DNA of 23,931 nucleotides from Clostridia bacterium (GTDB lineage Bacteria; Bacillota_A; Clostridia; Christensenellales; Borkfalkiaceae): NCBI GenBank assembly GCA_017621955.1, contig JAGASB010000284.1, positions 1-23,931 of the forward strand, in the 5' to 3' direction. Both the position numbers and the translations under genes were made by a program. Shown here in pieces: positions 16,711 to 23,794 of the stretch (positions within the stretch are counted from its first letter, which is position 1; each line of letters starts with the position of its first letter). The notes under the pieces are model-generated. The model was not told the origin of the DNA. It saw nothing but the letters and a program-made list of their open reading frames with translations, and did not search any database.

Positions 16711-16908
16711 TTTAAGGGATTAGAAACGAGCGTGGCTAGGCTCGACTGCGGAAAAGGGTGAATTGACCATAACTGAGTTGCATTTTAAGGGATTAGAAAC
16801 GAGTTGCAGTAGGCTCGCGATGGGGTTTGGGTGAGATTGACCTTGTTGGTCATCGAAGTCAAAACACGAAGCAGTAACGACCTGCAACGATGTTTATAAT
16901 CCCTTAAA
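16711..16908. repeat. Non-coding element: two direct repeats and one inverted copy
   Basis: TTTAAGGGATTAGAAACGAG occurs exactly at 16711-16730 and 16784-16803. Similarity continues for about 60 bp (TAGGCTCG, GGGTGA, TTGACC) with a 73-bp period. A third copy is inverted at 16882-16908, where CTGCAACGATGTTTATAATC and the bases after it are nearly complementary to 16784-16809. The second and third copies would thus form a stem of about 26 bp with an 70-80-nt loop. No ORF is present. It fills most of the gap between ferredoxin and trmN6. It is neither tRNA nor CRISPR. Its nature is unknown: a small mobile element or a structured RNA. Confidence 0.7.
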
Positions 16909-16957
16909 AAAAATTTAAGGCGCATAATTTTATTAAAGTAAAAGTATGCGCCTTAAA
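16908..16957 (-). terminator. Intrinsic terminator of the ferredoxin gene
   Basis: On the minus strand, TTTAAGGCGCATA (16957-16945) pairs with TATGCGCCTTAAA (16926-16914) around an 18-nt loop, followed by eight T residues. It lies 25 nt after the ferredoxin stop. Confidence 0.88.
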
Positions 16958-16981
16958 CATCGTGTTAAGTTAAGTTATTTC

Positions 16982-17152
16982 TTATTCTTCAGAAATAGCC
17001 TCTACGGGGCAACCTGCTGCACAAGCACCACAGCTCATACAAGCTTCGGCGTCGATAACGTATTGATTTTCGCCTTCGCTGATAGCGCCACAGGGACAAG
17101 TGTCTGCACAAGCACCGCAAGAAATGCATTGGTCACTAATTTTGTATGCCAT
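16982..17152 (-). CDS. Bacterial-type 2[4Fe-4S] ferredoxin
   Basis: A 56-residue electron carrier. Two CxxCxxCxxxCP motifs bind the cubane clusters: C9-C12-C15-C19 (CISCGACADTCP) and C38-C41-C44-C48 (CMSCGACAAGCP), in the usual pseudo-two-fold arrangement. An extra cysteine, C21, follows the first motif. Length and sequence match clostridial ferredoxins that serve pyruvate:ferredoxin oxidoreductase and hydrogenases. AGGAGG lies 9 nt before the ATG. It has its own promoter and terminator, so it is an independent unit inside an otherwise housekeeping gene run. Confidence 0.95.
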   Translation of the reverse strand: MAYKISDQCISCGACADTCPCGAISEGENQYVIDAEACMSCGACAAGCPVEAISEE

Positions 17153-17185
17153 TAGAGTAATCCTCCTAAATTAATTAACGTAATT

Positions 17186-17214
17186 ATTATATCACAAACT
17201 TTTTGATTTGTAAA
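17186..17214 (-). promoter_or_regulatory. Promoter of the ferredoxin gene
   Basis: On the minus strand, TTTACA (17214-17209), a 17-nt spacer and TATAAT (17191-17186) form a strong promoter about 27 nt upstream of the Shine-Dalgarno. It lies within the gap after ricT. Confidence 0.75.
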
Positions 17215-17274
17215 CAACTAATCTAATATTTTTTTCATATCTTCTGAAACGTGGTCGTCGTCATCATCGTCGGG

Positions 17275-18108
17275 CTAGTTGTTTTTGCCACCTTTCTTAA
17301 AATCAAGCCTATCAACAGGGAAATCTTTATAAAGTTCACTGCCGTCGCCCTTGGTGATTTTTACTTTTGATATTAGTTTTAACATATCGTTACCGATAAC
17401 GACACCGTCGCCTTCGGGCGTGCCGACCGTTGCGCCTATCTTTGGCATCTTTTTATAAACTTCGGCATAATAGTCGTTTTCGTACTCTAAGCAACACATA
17501 AGTCTTCCACAAAGTCCACTTATTTTGCCGGGGTTTAGGTGAAGTCCTTGCGTCTTTGCCATTTTTATTGTTACCTTACCAAATTCAGGCATACAACTTG
17601 CACAGCAACATTCTCTTCCGCACGGCGCTATACCGCCCAAAATCTTTGTTTCATCTCTTATGCCAACTTGCCTAAGTTCAATGCGCAAGTGGAATTTTGC
17701 AGCCAAGACTTTAACAAGTTCTCTAAAATCGACCCTACCATCCGACGTAAAGAAAAACACTATCTTTTTTCCATCAAATGCGTATTCGCACCCGATTAAC
17801 TTCATCGAAAGTTTAAGTTCTTCTATCTTTTTATTTGCGTACTCCAACGCTTCGGGTATCTTTTTTTCATTGTCTTTAACAGTCTTTTCATCCTTTTCAG
17901 TAGCCTTTCTTACAATGGCTTTTAAGGGATGGACTATTTCGTTATCGGGAACTTCTTTAAGCCCAAAAACAACGGTAGCATACTCTAAGCCCTTTGCGGT
18001 TTCAACAATTACGCCAGACTTTTCGGCATAATCAGTTTCGCCTTCCGCAGGCGCAAAATAGTATGTTTTGGCGGTGTTTTTGAACTTTACGCCTATAATT
18101 TTTGCCAT
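17275..18108 (-). CDS. ricT: PSP1-domain protein RicT (YaaT)
   Basis: RicT is part of the RicA-RicF-RicT complex, which carries Fe-S clusters and in Bacillus stimulates RNase Y cleavage and affects sporulation and competence. The 277 residues hold a PSP1 C-terminal domain. The conserved cysteine set is in GGIAPCGRECCCASCMPEFG and ISGLCGRLMCCLEYE, separated by VTIKMAKTQGLHLNPGK. The start overlaps the end of holB by 16 nt, and the tmk-holB-ricT order is conserved in Firmicutes. The gene stops at TAG (17277-17275). The same frame then continues for 18 codons (P, six D, then HVSEDMKKILD) to a second TAG, which suggests a longer ancestral tail. Confidence 0.93.
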   Translation of the reverse strand: MAKIIGVKFKNTAKTYYFAPAEGETDYAEKSGVIVETAKGLEYATVVFGLKEVPDNEIVHPLKAIVRKATEKDEKTVKDNEKKIPEALEYANKKIEELKLSMKLIGCEYAFDGKKIVFFFTSDGRVDFRELVKVLAAKFHLRIELRQVGIRDETKILGGIAPCGRECCCASCMPEFGKVTIKMAKTQGLHLNPGKISGLCGRLMCCLEYENDYYAEVYKKMPKIGATVGTPEGDGVVIGNDMLKLISKVKITKGDGSELYKDFPVDRLDFKKGGKNN

Positions 18109-19076
18109 TTATACTTTCCCTCCAAAATTTGGAACAACAGCCACTCTATAAGCATAGTGGCGTTCGTATTGAATTTCTTTCTTTTATTTGCTTCAACGAT
18201 GGTGTTTAGTGCGTGCAAGACTGAACCCGTATTAAAGCGTGTTGCCTTTTTAAGTTCTTTTGCTACCGATTTGTTTAGCACAAGGTCTTCCTTTTTTTCT
18301 ATGATAACAAGTAAGTCCCTTAGCAGTAAATCAAGCACGGATAAAAACTTTGAAAAATCGCACTTTGAGTTGGTAATTTTAGTTGAATATGCCAAAACGT
18401 CCTTACTTGACTGCATATTAACTATAACGTCTAGCGCCAAATCAAACACGCTTTTTAGCGTTTGGTCGCCGTACAATGAAAGCGCACCACCAACCGTTCC
18501 ATCCGAACACGCTATTGCACTTTTAAGCAGTTCGTGGTCAATGCAATCGTCCTTTAAAGCATCGAACAACACGCTTGGTGTAAAAGCGGAAATTTCAAGT
18601 TTTTTAACCCTTGACTTTACCGTAGATAAAAGCGGAAATTCGCTTGTTGCACCTAATATAATATGTACGCCGTTCGGTGGTTCTTCTAACGTTTTTAAAA
18701 GTTTATTTTGTGCCGAAGCGTTCATTGTTTCGGCTTTGTTTATTATAAAAATCTTTTTGTCTCTCTCGACAGGACGCAAGTAACTTTCTTCAATTAAAGC
18801 ATTTACGTCTTCTGCAAGCACTGCGCCGTCCTTTTGCGGATAAAAAATAACGTCGGTAAAATTTTTTTGGTCAATGAGACTACACGACCTACAACTTCCG
18901 CACGGCTCATTACTATCGCAAACCATAAGTTTTGCAAAAAGTTTAAGATACTCTTCCATCATTTGCCCGTCGGGGCTTAAAATTAAGTAAGCGTGCGAAA
19001 GCCTACCGCTTTCTTTGTCACCCTTTATCGTGCGATATGCGCCCGTGTTTTTTAAGAGACTTAAAAGGTCTATCAT
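18093..19076 (-). CDS. holB: DNA polymerase III subunit delta' (clamp-loader)
   Basis: The delta' subunit is the rigid stator of the clamp loader that places the beta clamp on DNA. The 327 residues show the zinc-binding cysteines C53, C59, C62 and C65 (CDSNEPCGSCRSC) and the AAA+ sensor region KIFIINKAETMNASAQNKLL. These are followed by KTLEEPPNGVHIILGATSE. The usual SRC motif reads SRV here. The position of the P-loop is degenerate (LSPDGQMMEE, without a GKT), so it probably does not bind or hydrolyse ATP, as is common for delta'. It overlaps tmk by 4 nt (ATGA) and ricT by 16 nt, so the three are translationally coupled. Confidence 0.93.
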   Translation of the reverse strand: MIDLLSLLKNTGAYRTIKGDKESGRLSHAYLILSPDGQMMEEYLKLFAKLMVCDSNEPCGSCRSCSLIDQKNFTDVIFYPQKDGAVLAEDVNALIEESYLRPVERDKKIFIINKAETMNASAQNKLLKTLEEPPNGVHIILGATSEFPLLSTVKSRVKKLEISAFTPSVLFDALKDDCIDHELLKSAIACSDGTVGGALSLYGDQTLKSVFDLALDVIVNMQSSKDVLAYSTKITNSKCDFSKFLSVLDLLLRDLLVIIEKKEDLVLNKSVAKELKKATRFNTGSVLHALNTIVEANKRKKFNTNATMLIEWLLFQILEGKYKWQKL

Positions 19077-19696
19077 AAAACACCTTTTTCTTTAAGTGCG
19101 TTAATGATTTTTAAATGCGTTTGCTCTTTTTCGCCACTTGCGTCTATAACGATAATGCGGTCTTTATACTTTTCGGCAAGCGCCAAATACCCACCGTAAA
19201 CTTTGTTGTGAAATTCCATACCCGAAAGTTCAAGCCTATCCGTCTTATCTACACCGCCCTTTCTCTTAAACGCTTGCTCTGGTGGAAGATTTAAAAATAT
19301 CGTATAGTCGGGCATAAAGTTCTTGATTGCGTAATCGTTGATTTTTTCAACAAACTCAACGCCAAGCCCCCTTGCATAGCCTTGGTATGCAAGCGATGAG
19401 TCTATAAACCTATCGCAAAGTACAAGTTCGCCCCTGTCTAATCGGGGTTTAACGTTTTCTTTTAACAGTTGAACCCTTGCGGCAGCGTACAATAGCGCTT
19501 CGCACTCATCAGTCATAGAAACGTTTTTACCGTCCAAAATAACGTTCCTTATCTGCTCCGAAACGGTCGTTCCGCCCGGTTCTCTGGTAAGATAATATTG
19601 AATTTTGTTTTTCTTTAAATATTCTTCCAAAAGGTGTATTTGACGGGATTTACCAACGCCTTCACACCCTTCAAACGTAACGAACGTTCCTTTCAT
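19073..19696 (-). CDS. tmk: Thymidylate kinase
   Basis: The enzyme phosphorylates dTMP to dTDP with ATP, downstream of dUTPase in dTTP synthesis. The 207 residues carry the P-loop FEGCEGVGKS (8-17), TREPGGT (37-43), the DR-x-x-x-S motif DRFIDSS (95-101) and the lid region RKGGVDKTDRLE. The length is normal. It begins 8 nt after an unknown membrane protein with AAGG before the ATG. Its stop overlaps the holB start. Confidence 0.96.
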   Translation of the reverse strand: MKGTFVTFEGCEGVGKSRQIHLLEEYLKKNKIQYYLTREPGGTTVSEQIRNVILDGKNVSMTDECEALLYAAARVQLLKENVKPRLDRGELVLCDRFIDSSLAYQGYARGLGVEFVEKINDYAIKNFMPDYTIFLNLPPEQAFKRKGGVDKTDRLELSGMEFHNKVYGGYLALAEKYKDRIIVIDASGEKEQTHLKIINALKEKGVL

Positions 19697-19704
19697 AATT
19701 AACC

Positions 19705-20712
19705 TTAATCTAAAATATTACTACATTCTTTAATAACGGTATTAAAAAACGATATTGTTTCAAACTGCAAATGCGGTTGATGTTTTAAAAAGTTAAACGC
19801 CATTATAACGACGTGCTCTGCCGTTTCACTACCCTGCATCTTAAAGTATTCAGACGGATTGGTCTTTCCACCCGTAAGATATTCGACGTTTATGCCGTAT
19901 GTTTTAACTTGTTCTTTTTCAAGCATTGTGGCGTAATCTTTTTTAGCGTTAGTGCCGTCGGTTGCAAAGTCGTATGATTGCTGATACCTTTTATAACTAT
20001 ATAATAACTGTGGACACTCTTCTTTTGCGTACGTCATAAACTTGTCAAAGTTGTAAACGTCCATCATAAGCGCCTTGATTCTATTTGTTTCTTTGACTAT
20101 GCCGTCGGCTTTTTCTTGCTCAGAACGGAAACGATTATCGCCTTTCATTCTTTCAAGGAAAACCGATTTAATCTTTTGTTCATCAAGCTGACTTAAATTT
20201 GAAAAATCCACGTTTTCCGTGGGCAAGCCGTCCTTAAAGAAGTTATCGGTCAAATACGACTTAGCATCGGCTAAAAGCCCGTCAAGAGAGTAAGCAAAAC
20301 AATTATCCACTATGGTTTTTGCACGAATTGTTTGCGGTTTATCTTCGGTGCTATTATCCTTGCTTTCAGTTATAATTATATCGCCTTCTTGCACGGAAAG
20401 CCTTGTGGTTAAAACGTTAAAGTCCGAACTCAGATTTTCTACGTCTAATTCAATCACGTCGTAACTAAACGTCTTATCTTTATAACTGAAAACGCCGTCT
20501 TTTTCAAGCAAGGCATAAAACTCACCCGACGTGGTGGTTGATATGCCTTGGTCGTAATAATATTTAAATTGCTGTCCCGTTGTGAGCCTTACCCCACCCA
20601 TAGTGTAAATAAGTTCCCACACTAATATTATAATGACCGAAAATACAATCATCAAAATCCAGTCGTAAGACAAAAGTTCGGACAGTCTTTTTTTTGTTAC
20701 TTTATTATCCAT
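19705..20712 (-). CDS. Unknown protein with one N-terminal membrane helix
   Basis: I do not recognise a family. The 335-residue protein has a short cytoplasmic head (MDNKVTKKRLSELLSYD) and one strong membrane helix (WILMIVFSVIIILVWELIY). A soluble, probably extracytoplasmic region of about 295 residues follows. This outer part contains a beta-rich segment (YALLEKDGVFSYKDKTFSYD, LSVQEGDIIITES) and a helical second half rich in K, E, Y and N. It has no cysteine pairs forming an obvious motif, no lipobox and no repeats. It lies 14 nt after lysS and 8 nt before tmk in a tightly packed housekeeping operon, so it is expressed with essential genes. An envelope role is only a guess. Confidence 0.85.
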   Translation of the reverse strand: MDNKVTKKRLSELLSYDWILMIVFSVIIILVWELIYTMGGVRLTTGQQFKYYYDQGISTTTSGEFYALLEKDGVFSYKDKTFSYDVIELDVENLSSDFNVLTTRLSVQEGDIIITESKDNSTEDKPQTIRAKTIVDNCFAYSLDGLLADAKSYLTDNFFKDGLPTENVDFSNLSQLDEQKIKSVFLERMKGDNRFRSEQEKADGIVKETNRIKALMMDVYNFDKFMTYAKEECPQLLYSYKRYQQSYDFATDGTNAKKDYATMLEKEQVKTYGINVEYLTGGKTNPSEYFKMQGSETAEHVVIMAFNFLKHQPHLQFETISFFNTVIKECSNILD

Positions 20713-20726
20713 ATTGCCCTTATAAA

Positions 20727-22229
20727 TTATTTTTTAATGGGTTTCATCGTGGGGAACAAAATTACGTCCCTAATCGAAGCACTGTCGGTCAAAAGCATAA
20801 CAAGTCTATCAACGCCGAAGCCTAAGCCACCTGTTGGGGGCAAGCCGTATTCAAGTGCAGTGATAAAATCTTCGTCGATTTTAGCGTCGTTTCCACCCCT
20901 TGCACGCTTTGCTTCAACCTGTTTAACAAACCTTTCTTTTTGGTCAATCGGGTCGTTAAGTTCACTGAACGCATTGCCCATTTCACGAGCATAGATAAAG
21001 TATTCAAACCTTTCGGTAAACGCAGGGTTTGACGGTTTTCTTTTAGCGAGTGGTGAGTTTTCAACGGGGTAATCGTAAATGATTGTGGGTTGAACGAGTT
21101 TTTCTTCAACGAAAGCGTCAAAGAACGCAATTAAAACGTGGCCTTTGGTCGCTTGGTCGCCTTCTTCAACTTCTACGCCTTTTGCCTTAGCAACGGCACG
21201 AGCGTCTTCATCGGTTGCCCAATCGTTATAATCAACGCCAGCGTATTTTTTAACCGCTTCAACCATTGTTAAACGTTCCCACTTTTTGCCCATATCAATG
21301 TCAACGCCTTGATAGGTTATTTGATAAGTTCCTAAAACTTGCATTGTGATTGTGCGGTACATATCTTCGATTAAATCCATCATATCGAAGTAGTCGCTGT
21401 ATGCTTGATACATTTCAACCGTAGTAAATTCGGGGTTGTGCGACCTATCCATACCTTCGTTACGGAAAATTCTACCAACTTCGTAAACCTTGTCAAAACC
21501 GCCAACGATAAGACGTTTTAAGTAAAGTTCGGTTTCTATGCGAAGATACATATCTATATCAAGCGCATTGTGATGGGTTTTAAATGGTCTTGCAGCAGCG
21601 CCGATTTCAAGCGGTTGCAAGACGGGGGTGTCAACTTCTAAATACCCAACGCCGTCAAGATAACTTCTTATTGCCGTTAAAATCTTTGAACGTGCAACGA
21701 AAGTCTTTTTAACTTCGGGGTTTGCGATAAGGTCAACTTCTCTTTGACGATACCTTGTATCTTCGTCCTTCAATCCGTGATATTTTTCGGGAAGTGGAAG
21801 AAGCGACTTTGATAGAAGTTCAACCGCCTCTGCGTGAATAGAAATTTCACCCGTACGAGTAGTGAACACTTTACCACGAATACCAACGATATCGCCGATG
21901 TCGTATTCTTTAAACGCCAAATAGTCGTCGCCCAAGTCGTTTATTGATAGGTATGACTGAATAGTGCCCTTACCGTCCAAAATTACGGCAAAAGAAGCCT
22001 TACCCATAATTCTTTTGGATATAAGCCTACCTGCAACGCCAACCGTTTTGCCTTCGTATTCAGCGTAGTTGTCTTTAATATCTTGGCTGTAAGCATCCCT
22101 ATCGTACCTAACCTTTTCAAAGGGGTTTTTGCCAGCCTTAACAAGCGCATCTAATTTTTCACGCCTAATTTTTAAAATTTCACTTAAATCTTGTTCTTCC
22201 GCAATTTGAGCGGTCTTAATTTCATCCAT
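20727..22229 (-). CDS. lysS: Lysine--tRNA ligase, class II
   Basis: The enzyme charges tRNA-Lys with lysine. The 500 residues match class II LysRS. An N-terminal OB-fold anticodon-binding domain (about 60-140, VGVAGRLISKRIMGKASF) is followed by motif 1 (YLEVDTPVLQP, 196-206). Motif 2 is FRNEGMDRSHNPEFTTVE (255-272), and motif 3 is GLGFGVDRLVML near the C-terminus. The ARPFKTHHNALD signature typical of bacterial LysRS is present. AAGGAA lies about 8 nt before the ATG. It lies 14 nt after greA; greA-lysS is a common pairing in Firmicutes. Confidence 0.97.
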   Translation of the reverse strand: MDEIKTAQIAEEQDLSEILKIRREKLDALVKAGKNPFEKVRYDRDAYSQDIKDNYAEYEGKTVGVAGRLISKRIMGKASFAVILDGKGTIQSYLSINDLGDDYLAFKEYDIGDIVGIRGKVFTTRTGEISIHAEAVELLSKSLLPLPEKYHGLKDEDTRYRQREVDLIANPEVKKTFVARSKILTAIRSYLDGVGYLEVDTPVLQPLEIGAAARPFKTHHNALDIDMYLRIETELYLKRLIVGGFDKVYEVGRIFRNEGMDRSHNPEFTTVEMYQAYSDYFDMMDLIEDMYRTITMQVLGTYQITYQGVDIDMGKKWERLTMVEAVKKYAGVDYNDWATDEDARAVAKAKGVEVEEGDQATKGHVLIAFFDAFVEEKLVQPTIIYDYPVENSPLAKRKPSNPAFTERFEYFIYAREMGNAFSELNDPIDQKERFVKQVEAKRARGGNDAKIDEDFITALEYGLPPTGGLGFGVDRLVMLLTDSASIRDVILFPTMKPIKK

Positions 22230-22243
22230 GACGTATTCCTTAA

Positions 22244-22714
22244 TTAGTAAACTTTTTTAACGGTAATAGATATTACGCCTACGGGAACGGTTACGTTTAC
22301 CTTGTCCCCTGCCTTTCTACCTAAAAGTGCGTTGCCGATAGGGCTTTCGTTAGAAATTCTACCTGCTTCAACGTCTGCTTCGGTAGTGCCGACTATTTCG
22401 TAAGTGTTAAGTTCGCCCGTTTCGTCGTCGATAAAGTCAACCTTACTACCAAGCGAAACCGTGCCTTTTTTTGCAGCGCCGTCTTTAATTAAAACTGCGT
22501 GTTTTAATTTTTCTTCGATTTCAAGGATTTCACCTTCAATCATAGCCTGTTCGTTTTTAGCAGCATCGTATTCAGCGTTTTCACTAAGGTCGCCAAATTC
22601 CCTTGCCGTTTTAATTCTTTCGGTAATTTCTGCACGCTTGGTAACCTTTAAGTATTCAAGGCGTTTTTCAAGCTCTTCTTTACCTTCTTTTGTAAGTATA
22701 ACTTCTTCTGCCAT
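22244..22714 (-). CDS. greA: Transcript cleavage factor GreA
   Basis: GreA inserts its coiled coil into the secondary channel of RNA polymerase and induces cleavage of backtracked RNA. The 156 residues are of standard length. The N-terminal coiled coil spans residues 1-75 and carries the acidic tip DLSENAEYDAAKNEQ, with D42 and E45 at the catalytic positions. The C-terminal FKBP-like domain contains NESPIGNALLGRKAGD. GGAGG lies 9 nt before the ATG. It is the first gene of the greA-lysS-orf-tmk-holB-ricT operon and has a near-consensus promoter. Confidence 0.97.
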   Translation of the reverse strand: MAEEVILTKEGKEELEKRLEYLKVTKRAEITERIKTAREFGDLSENAEYDAAKNEQAMIEGEILEIEEKLKHAVLIKDGAAKKGTVSLGSKVDFIDDETGELNTYEIVGTTEADVEAGRISNESPIGNALLGRKAGDKVNVTVPVGVISITVKKVY

Positions 22715-22785
22715 AAAAATGACCTCCGCAATAAAATTTCATATTCTTTTCGTGGGTACACTCCCACTTGTACTTTAACCCCCTT

Positions 22786-22814
22786 ATTATAATGTATATA
22801 AAAAGATTTGTCAA
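22786..22814 (-). promoter_or_regulatory. Promoter of the greA operon
   Basis: On the minus strand, TTGACA (22814-22809), a 17-nt spacer and TATAAT (22791-22786) match consensus exactly. The leader holds a small hairpin, GTGGG-AGTGTA-CCCAC (22767-22752), about 17 nt before the Shine-Dalgarno. Confidence 0.88.
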
Positions 22815-22896
22815 CTTCTTTTATCAAGCCTTTGCTTGCCGATTTTAATAAAAATGAAAAAAATTCAAATTTTTTGAAAAAATTTTTCAAAACCCC

Positions 22897-22924
22897 TTGA
22901 CAAAACTTTTTTTTGTGGTACAAT
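22897..22924 (+). promoter_or_regulatory. Promoter of an orphan small RNA
   Basis: TTGACA (22897-22902), a 16-nt spacer and TACAAT (22919-22924) form a good promoter facing away from greA. Just upstream is a palindrome, TTTTGAAAAA-A-TTTTTCAAAA (22872-22892), which could be an operator or simple AT-rich DNA. Confidence 0.65.
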
Positions 22925-22930
22925 AGATAT

Positions 22931-23060
22931 GTAAACAAGCGAAAATGCTTAAATTTGAATAATTTCTTGGAAACGTGGCGATGCCACGACTTGATTGGTT
23001 TTCCGGATAATATATGAAAGAAGAAGGTTGCAAACGTTTTGCAACCTTCTTTACTTCTTT
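22931..23060 (+). ncRNA. Candidate small RNA of about 130 nt, family unknown
   Basis: A consensus-like promoter ends at 22924 and an intrinsic terminator lies at 23021-23060. The next plus-strand gene (rplI) has its own promoter at 23267. The span holds no credible ORF; the longest reads are MLKFE and MPRLDWFSG, without good ribosome sites. Predicted structure includes AAGC/GCTT (22937-22950) and an outer GGAAA/TTTCC pairing (22969-23004). Within the latter is CGTGGC-GAT-GCCACG (22974-22988). I cannot match it to 6S, SRP, tmRNA, RNase P or a known riboswitch. Confidence 0.5.
23021..23060. terminator. Bidirectional terminator between small RNA and DUF1540 gene
   Basis: A 14-bp perfect stem pairs AAGAAGGTTGCAAA (23021-23034) with its complement at 23038-23051 around a 3-nt loop. 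Pyrimidine-rich tails lie on both strands (TTACTTCTTT on plus, CTTTC on minus). It starts 3 nt after the DUF1540 stop codon. Confidence 0.8.
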
Positions 23061-23062
23061 CC

Positions 23063-23209
23063 TTATTCCTTTTCAGAATAATCACCGCAACAAGTGCATT
23101 GTTCCCCACAACCGCAAGTAACCTTGATACTTTCAAGTTCGCAGTTACAGCCGTCAGCGTTGTGCTTGCACTTTTTTACGTCGCATTTAATACAACTGTT
23201 TTTATACAT
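23063..23209 (-). CDS. DUF1540 domain-containing cysteine-rich mini-protein
   Basis: A 48-residue protein, [20 protein letters not shown] followed by [28 protein letters not shown] in two parts. Cysteines at 6, 9, 14, 21, 23, 32, 34, 38, 40 and 41, with the C-x4-C-x-HN-x3-G-C core and the following I-x-V, match DUF1540, a family common in Clostridia. Zinc or iron binding is likely from the cysteine count, but its function is unknown. AAAGGAG lies 6 nt before the ATG. A TATAAT (23256-23251, minus strand) is a candidate -10, though its -35 is poor and would adjoin the rplI promoter. Its terminator is shared with the small RNA. Confidence 0.85.
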   Translation of the reverse strand: MYKNSCIKCDVKKCKHNADGCNCELESIKVTCGCGEQCTCCGDYSEKE

Positions 23210-23266
23210 AAGCACTCCTTTGATAATTATTATGAACTGAATTTACAAAAATTATACCGTTATATC

Positions 23267-23295
23267 TTGACATTTATCGCTTTTACGGTTAAAAT
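23267..23295 (+). promoter_or_regulatory. Promoter of rplI
   Basis: TTGACA (23267-23272), a 17-nt spacer and TAAAAT (23290-23295) form a good sigma-A promoter. The leader is only about 22 nt, ending in AGGAGG 7 nt before the rplI ATG. Confidence 0.75.
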
Positions 23296-23323
23296 ATGTA
23301 TCGAACGAATAGGAGGTATATGT

Positions 23324-23764
23324 ATGAAAGTAGTTTTACTTAAAGACGTTAAAGGCTCTGGTAAAGCGGGTGATATAATCGAAGCAAAGGACGGGTTTGC
23401 TCAAAACTTTTTAATCAAAAAAGGTCTTGCTAAACCTGCCGACGCTCAGGCACTCAACGAAAACAAACAACAAAAGGAAGCGCAAGCGTTCCACCGCCAA
23501 GAAGCGCTAAAAGCAAACAAGGCGTTAAGAGAAAAACTTGACGGTACGGAAATTACAATTCAGGTTAAGGGCGGTGCAAACGGCAAATTTTTCGGTAGCG
23601 TAACAAACAAAGAAGTCGCCGATAAACTTTTTGAACTTGGATTTGATATCGACAAGAAAAAAATCATTTTACCGTCGGGAATTAAAACTTCGGGCAAGTA
23701 CCCTGCAACCGTTAAAATTTCACCCGAAGAAACGGCAAAAATCAACGTTAATATTATCAACTAA
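23324..23764 (+). CDS. rplI: Large ribosomal subunit protein bL9
   Basis: bL9 binds 23S rRNA near the L1 stalk base and extends from the ribosome as two small domains joined by a long helix. The 146 residues are normal. The N-terminal signature is [18 protein letters not shown], followed by [18 protein letters not shown] charged connecting helix ([20 protein letters not shown]) follows. The C-terminal domain includes [20 protein letters not shown] and [21 protein letters not shown] (23311-23316) fixes the start. A longer in-frame read upstream runs through the antisense of the DUF1540 gene and is not real. Here it is monocistronic up to the window end, unlike the rpsF-ssb-rpsR-rplI or rplI-dnaB arrangements often seen. 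Confidence 0.97.
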   Translation: MKVVLLKDVKGSGKAGDIIEAKDGFAQNFLIKKGLAKPADAQALNENKQQKEAQAFHRQEALKANKALREKLDGTEITIQVKGGANGKFFGSVTNKEVADKLFELGFDIDKKKIILPSGIKTSGKYPATVKISPEETAKINVNIIN

Positions 23765-23794
23765 AAAATATTTAAAACTAAAAACCGCACTTTA

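Noticed and set aside
16711..16908. CRISPR array
   Set aside because: There are only two direct copies with a similar, not unique, intervening sequence and one inverted copy, and no cas genes are near.
17218..17277. Genome-wide TAG recoding
   Set aside because: dut, rsmI and the permease end at TAG exactly where their families end, so TAG is an ordinary stop here.
18093..19076. Inactivated HolB because the P-loop is missing
   Set aside because: A degenerate P-loop is normal for delta' subunits. The zinc cysteines and LEEPP region are intact.
23039..23323. 95-residue N-terminal extension of bL9
   Set aside because: It runs through the antisense of the DUF1540 gene. The canonical bL9 start at 23324 has AGGAGG 7 nt upstream.
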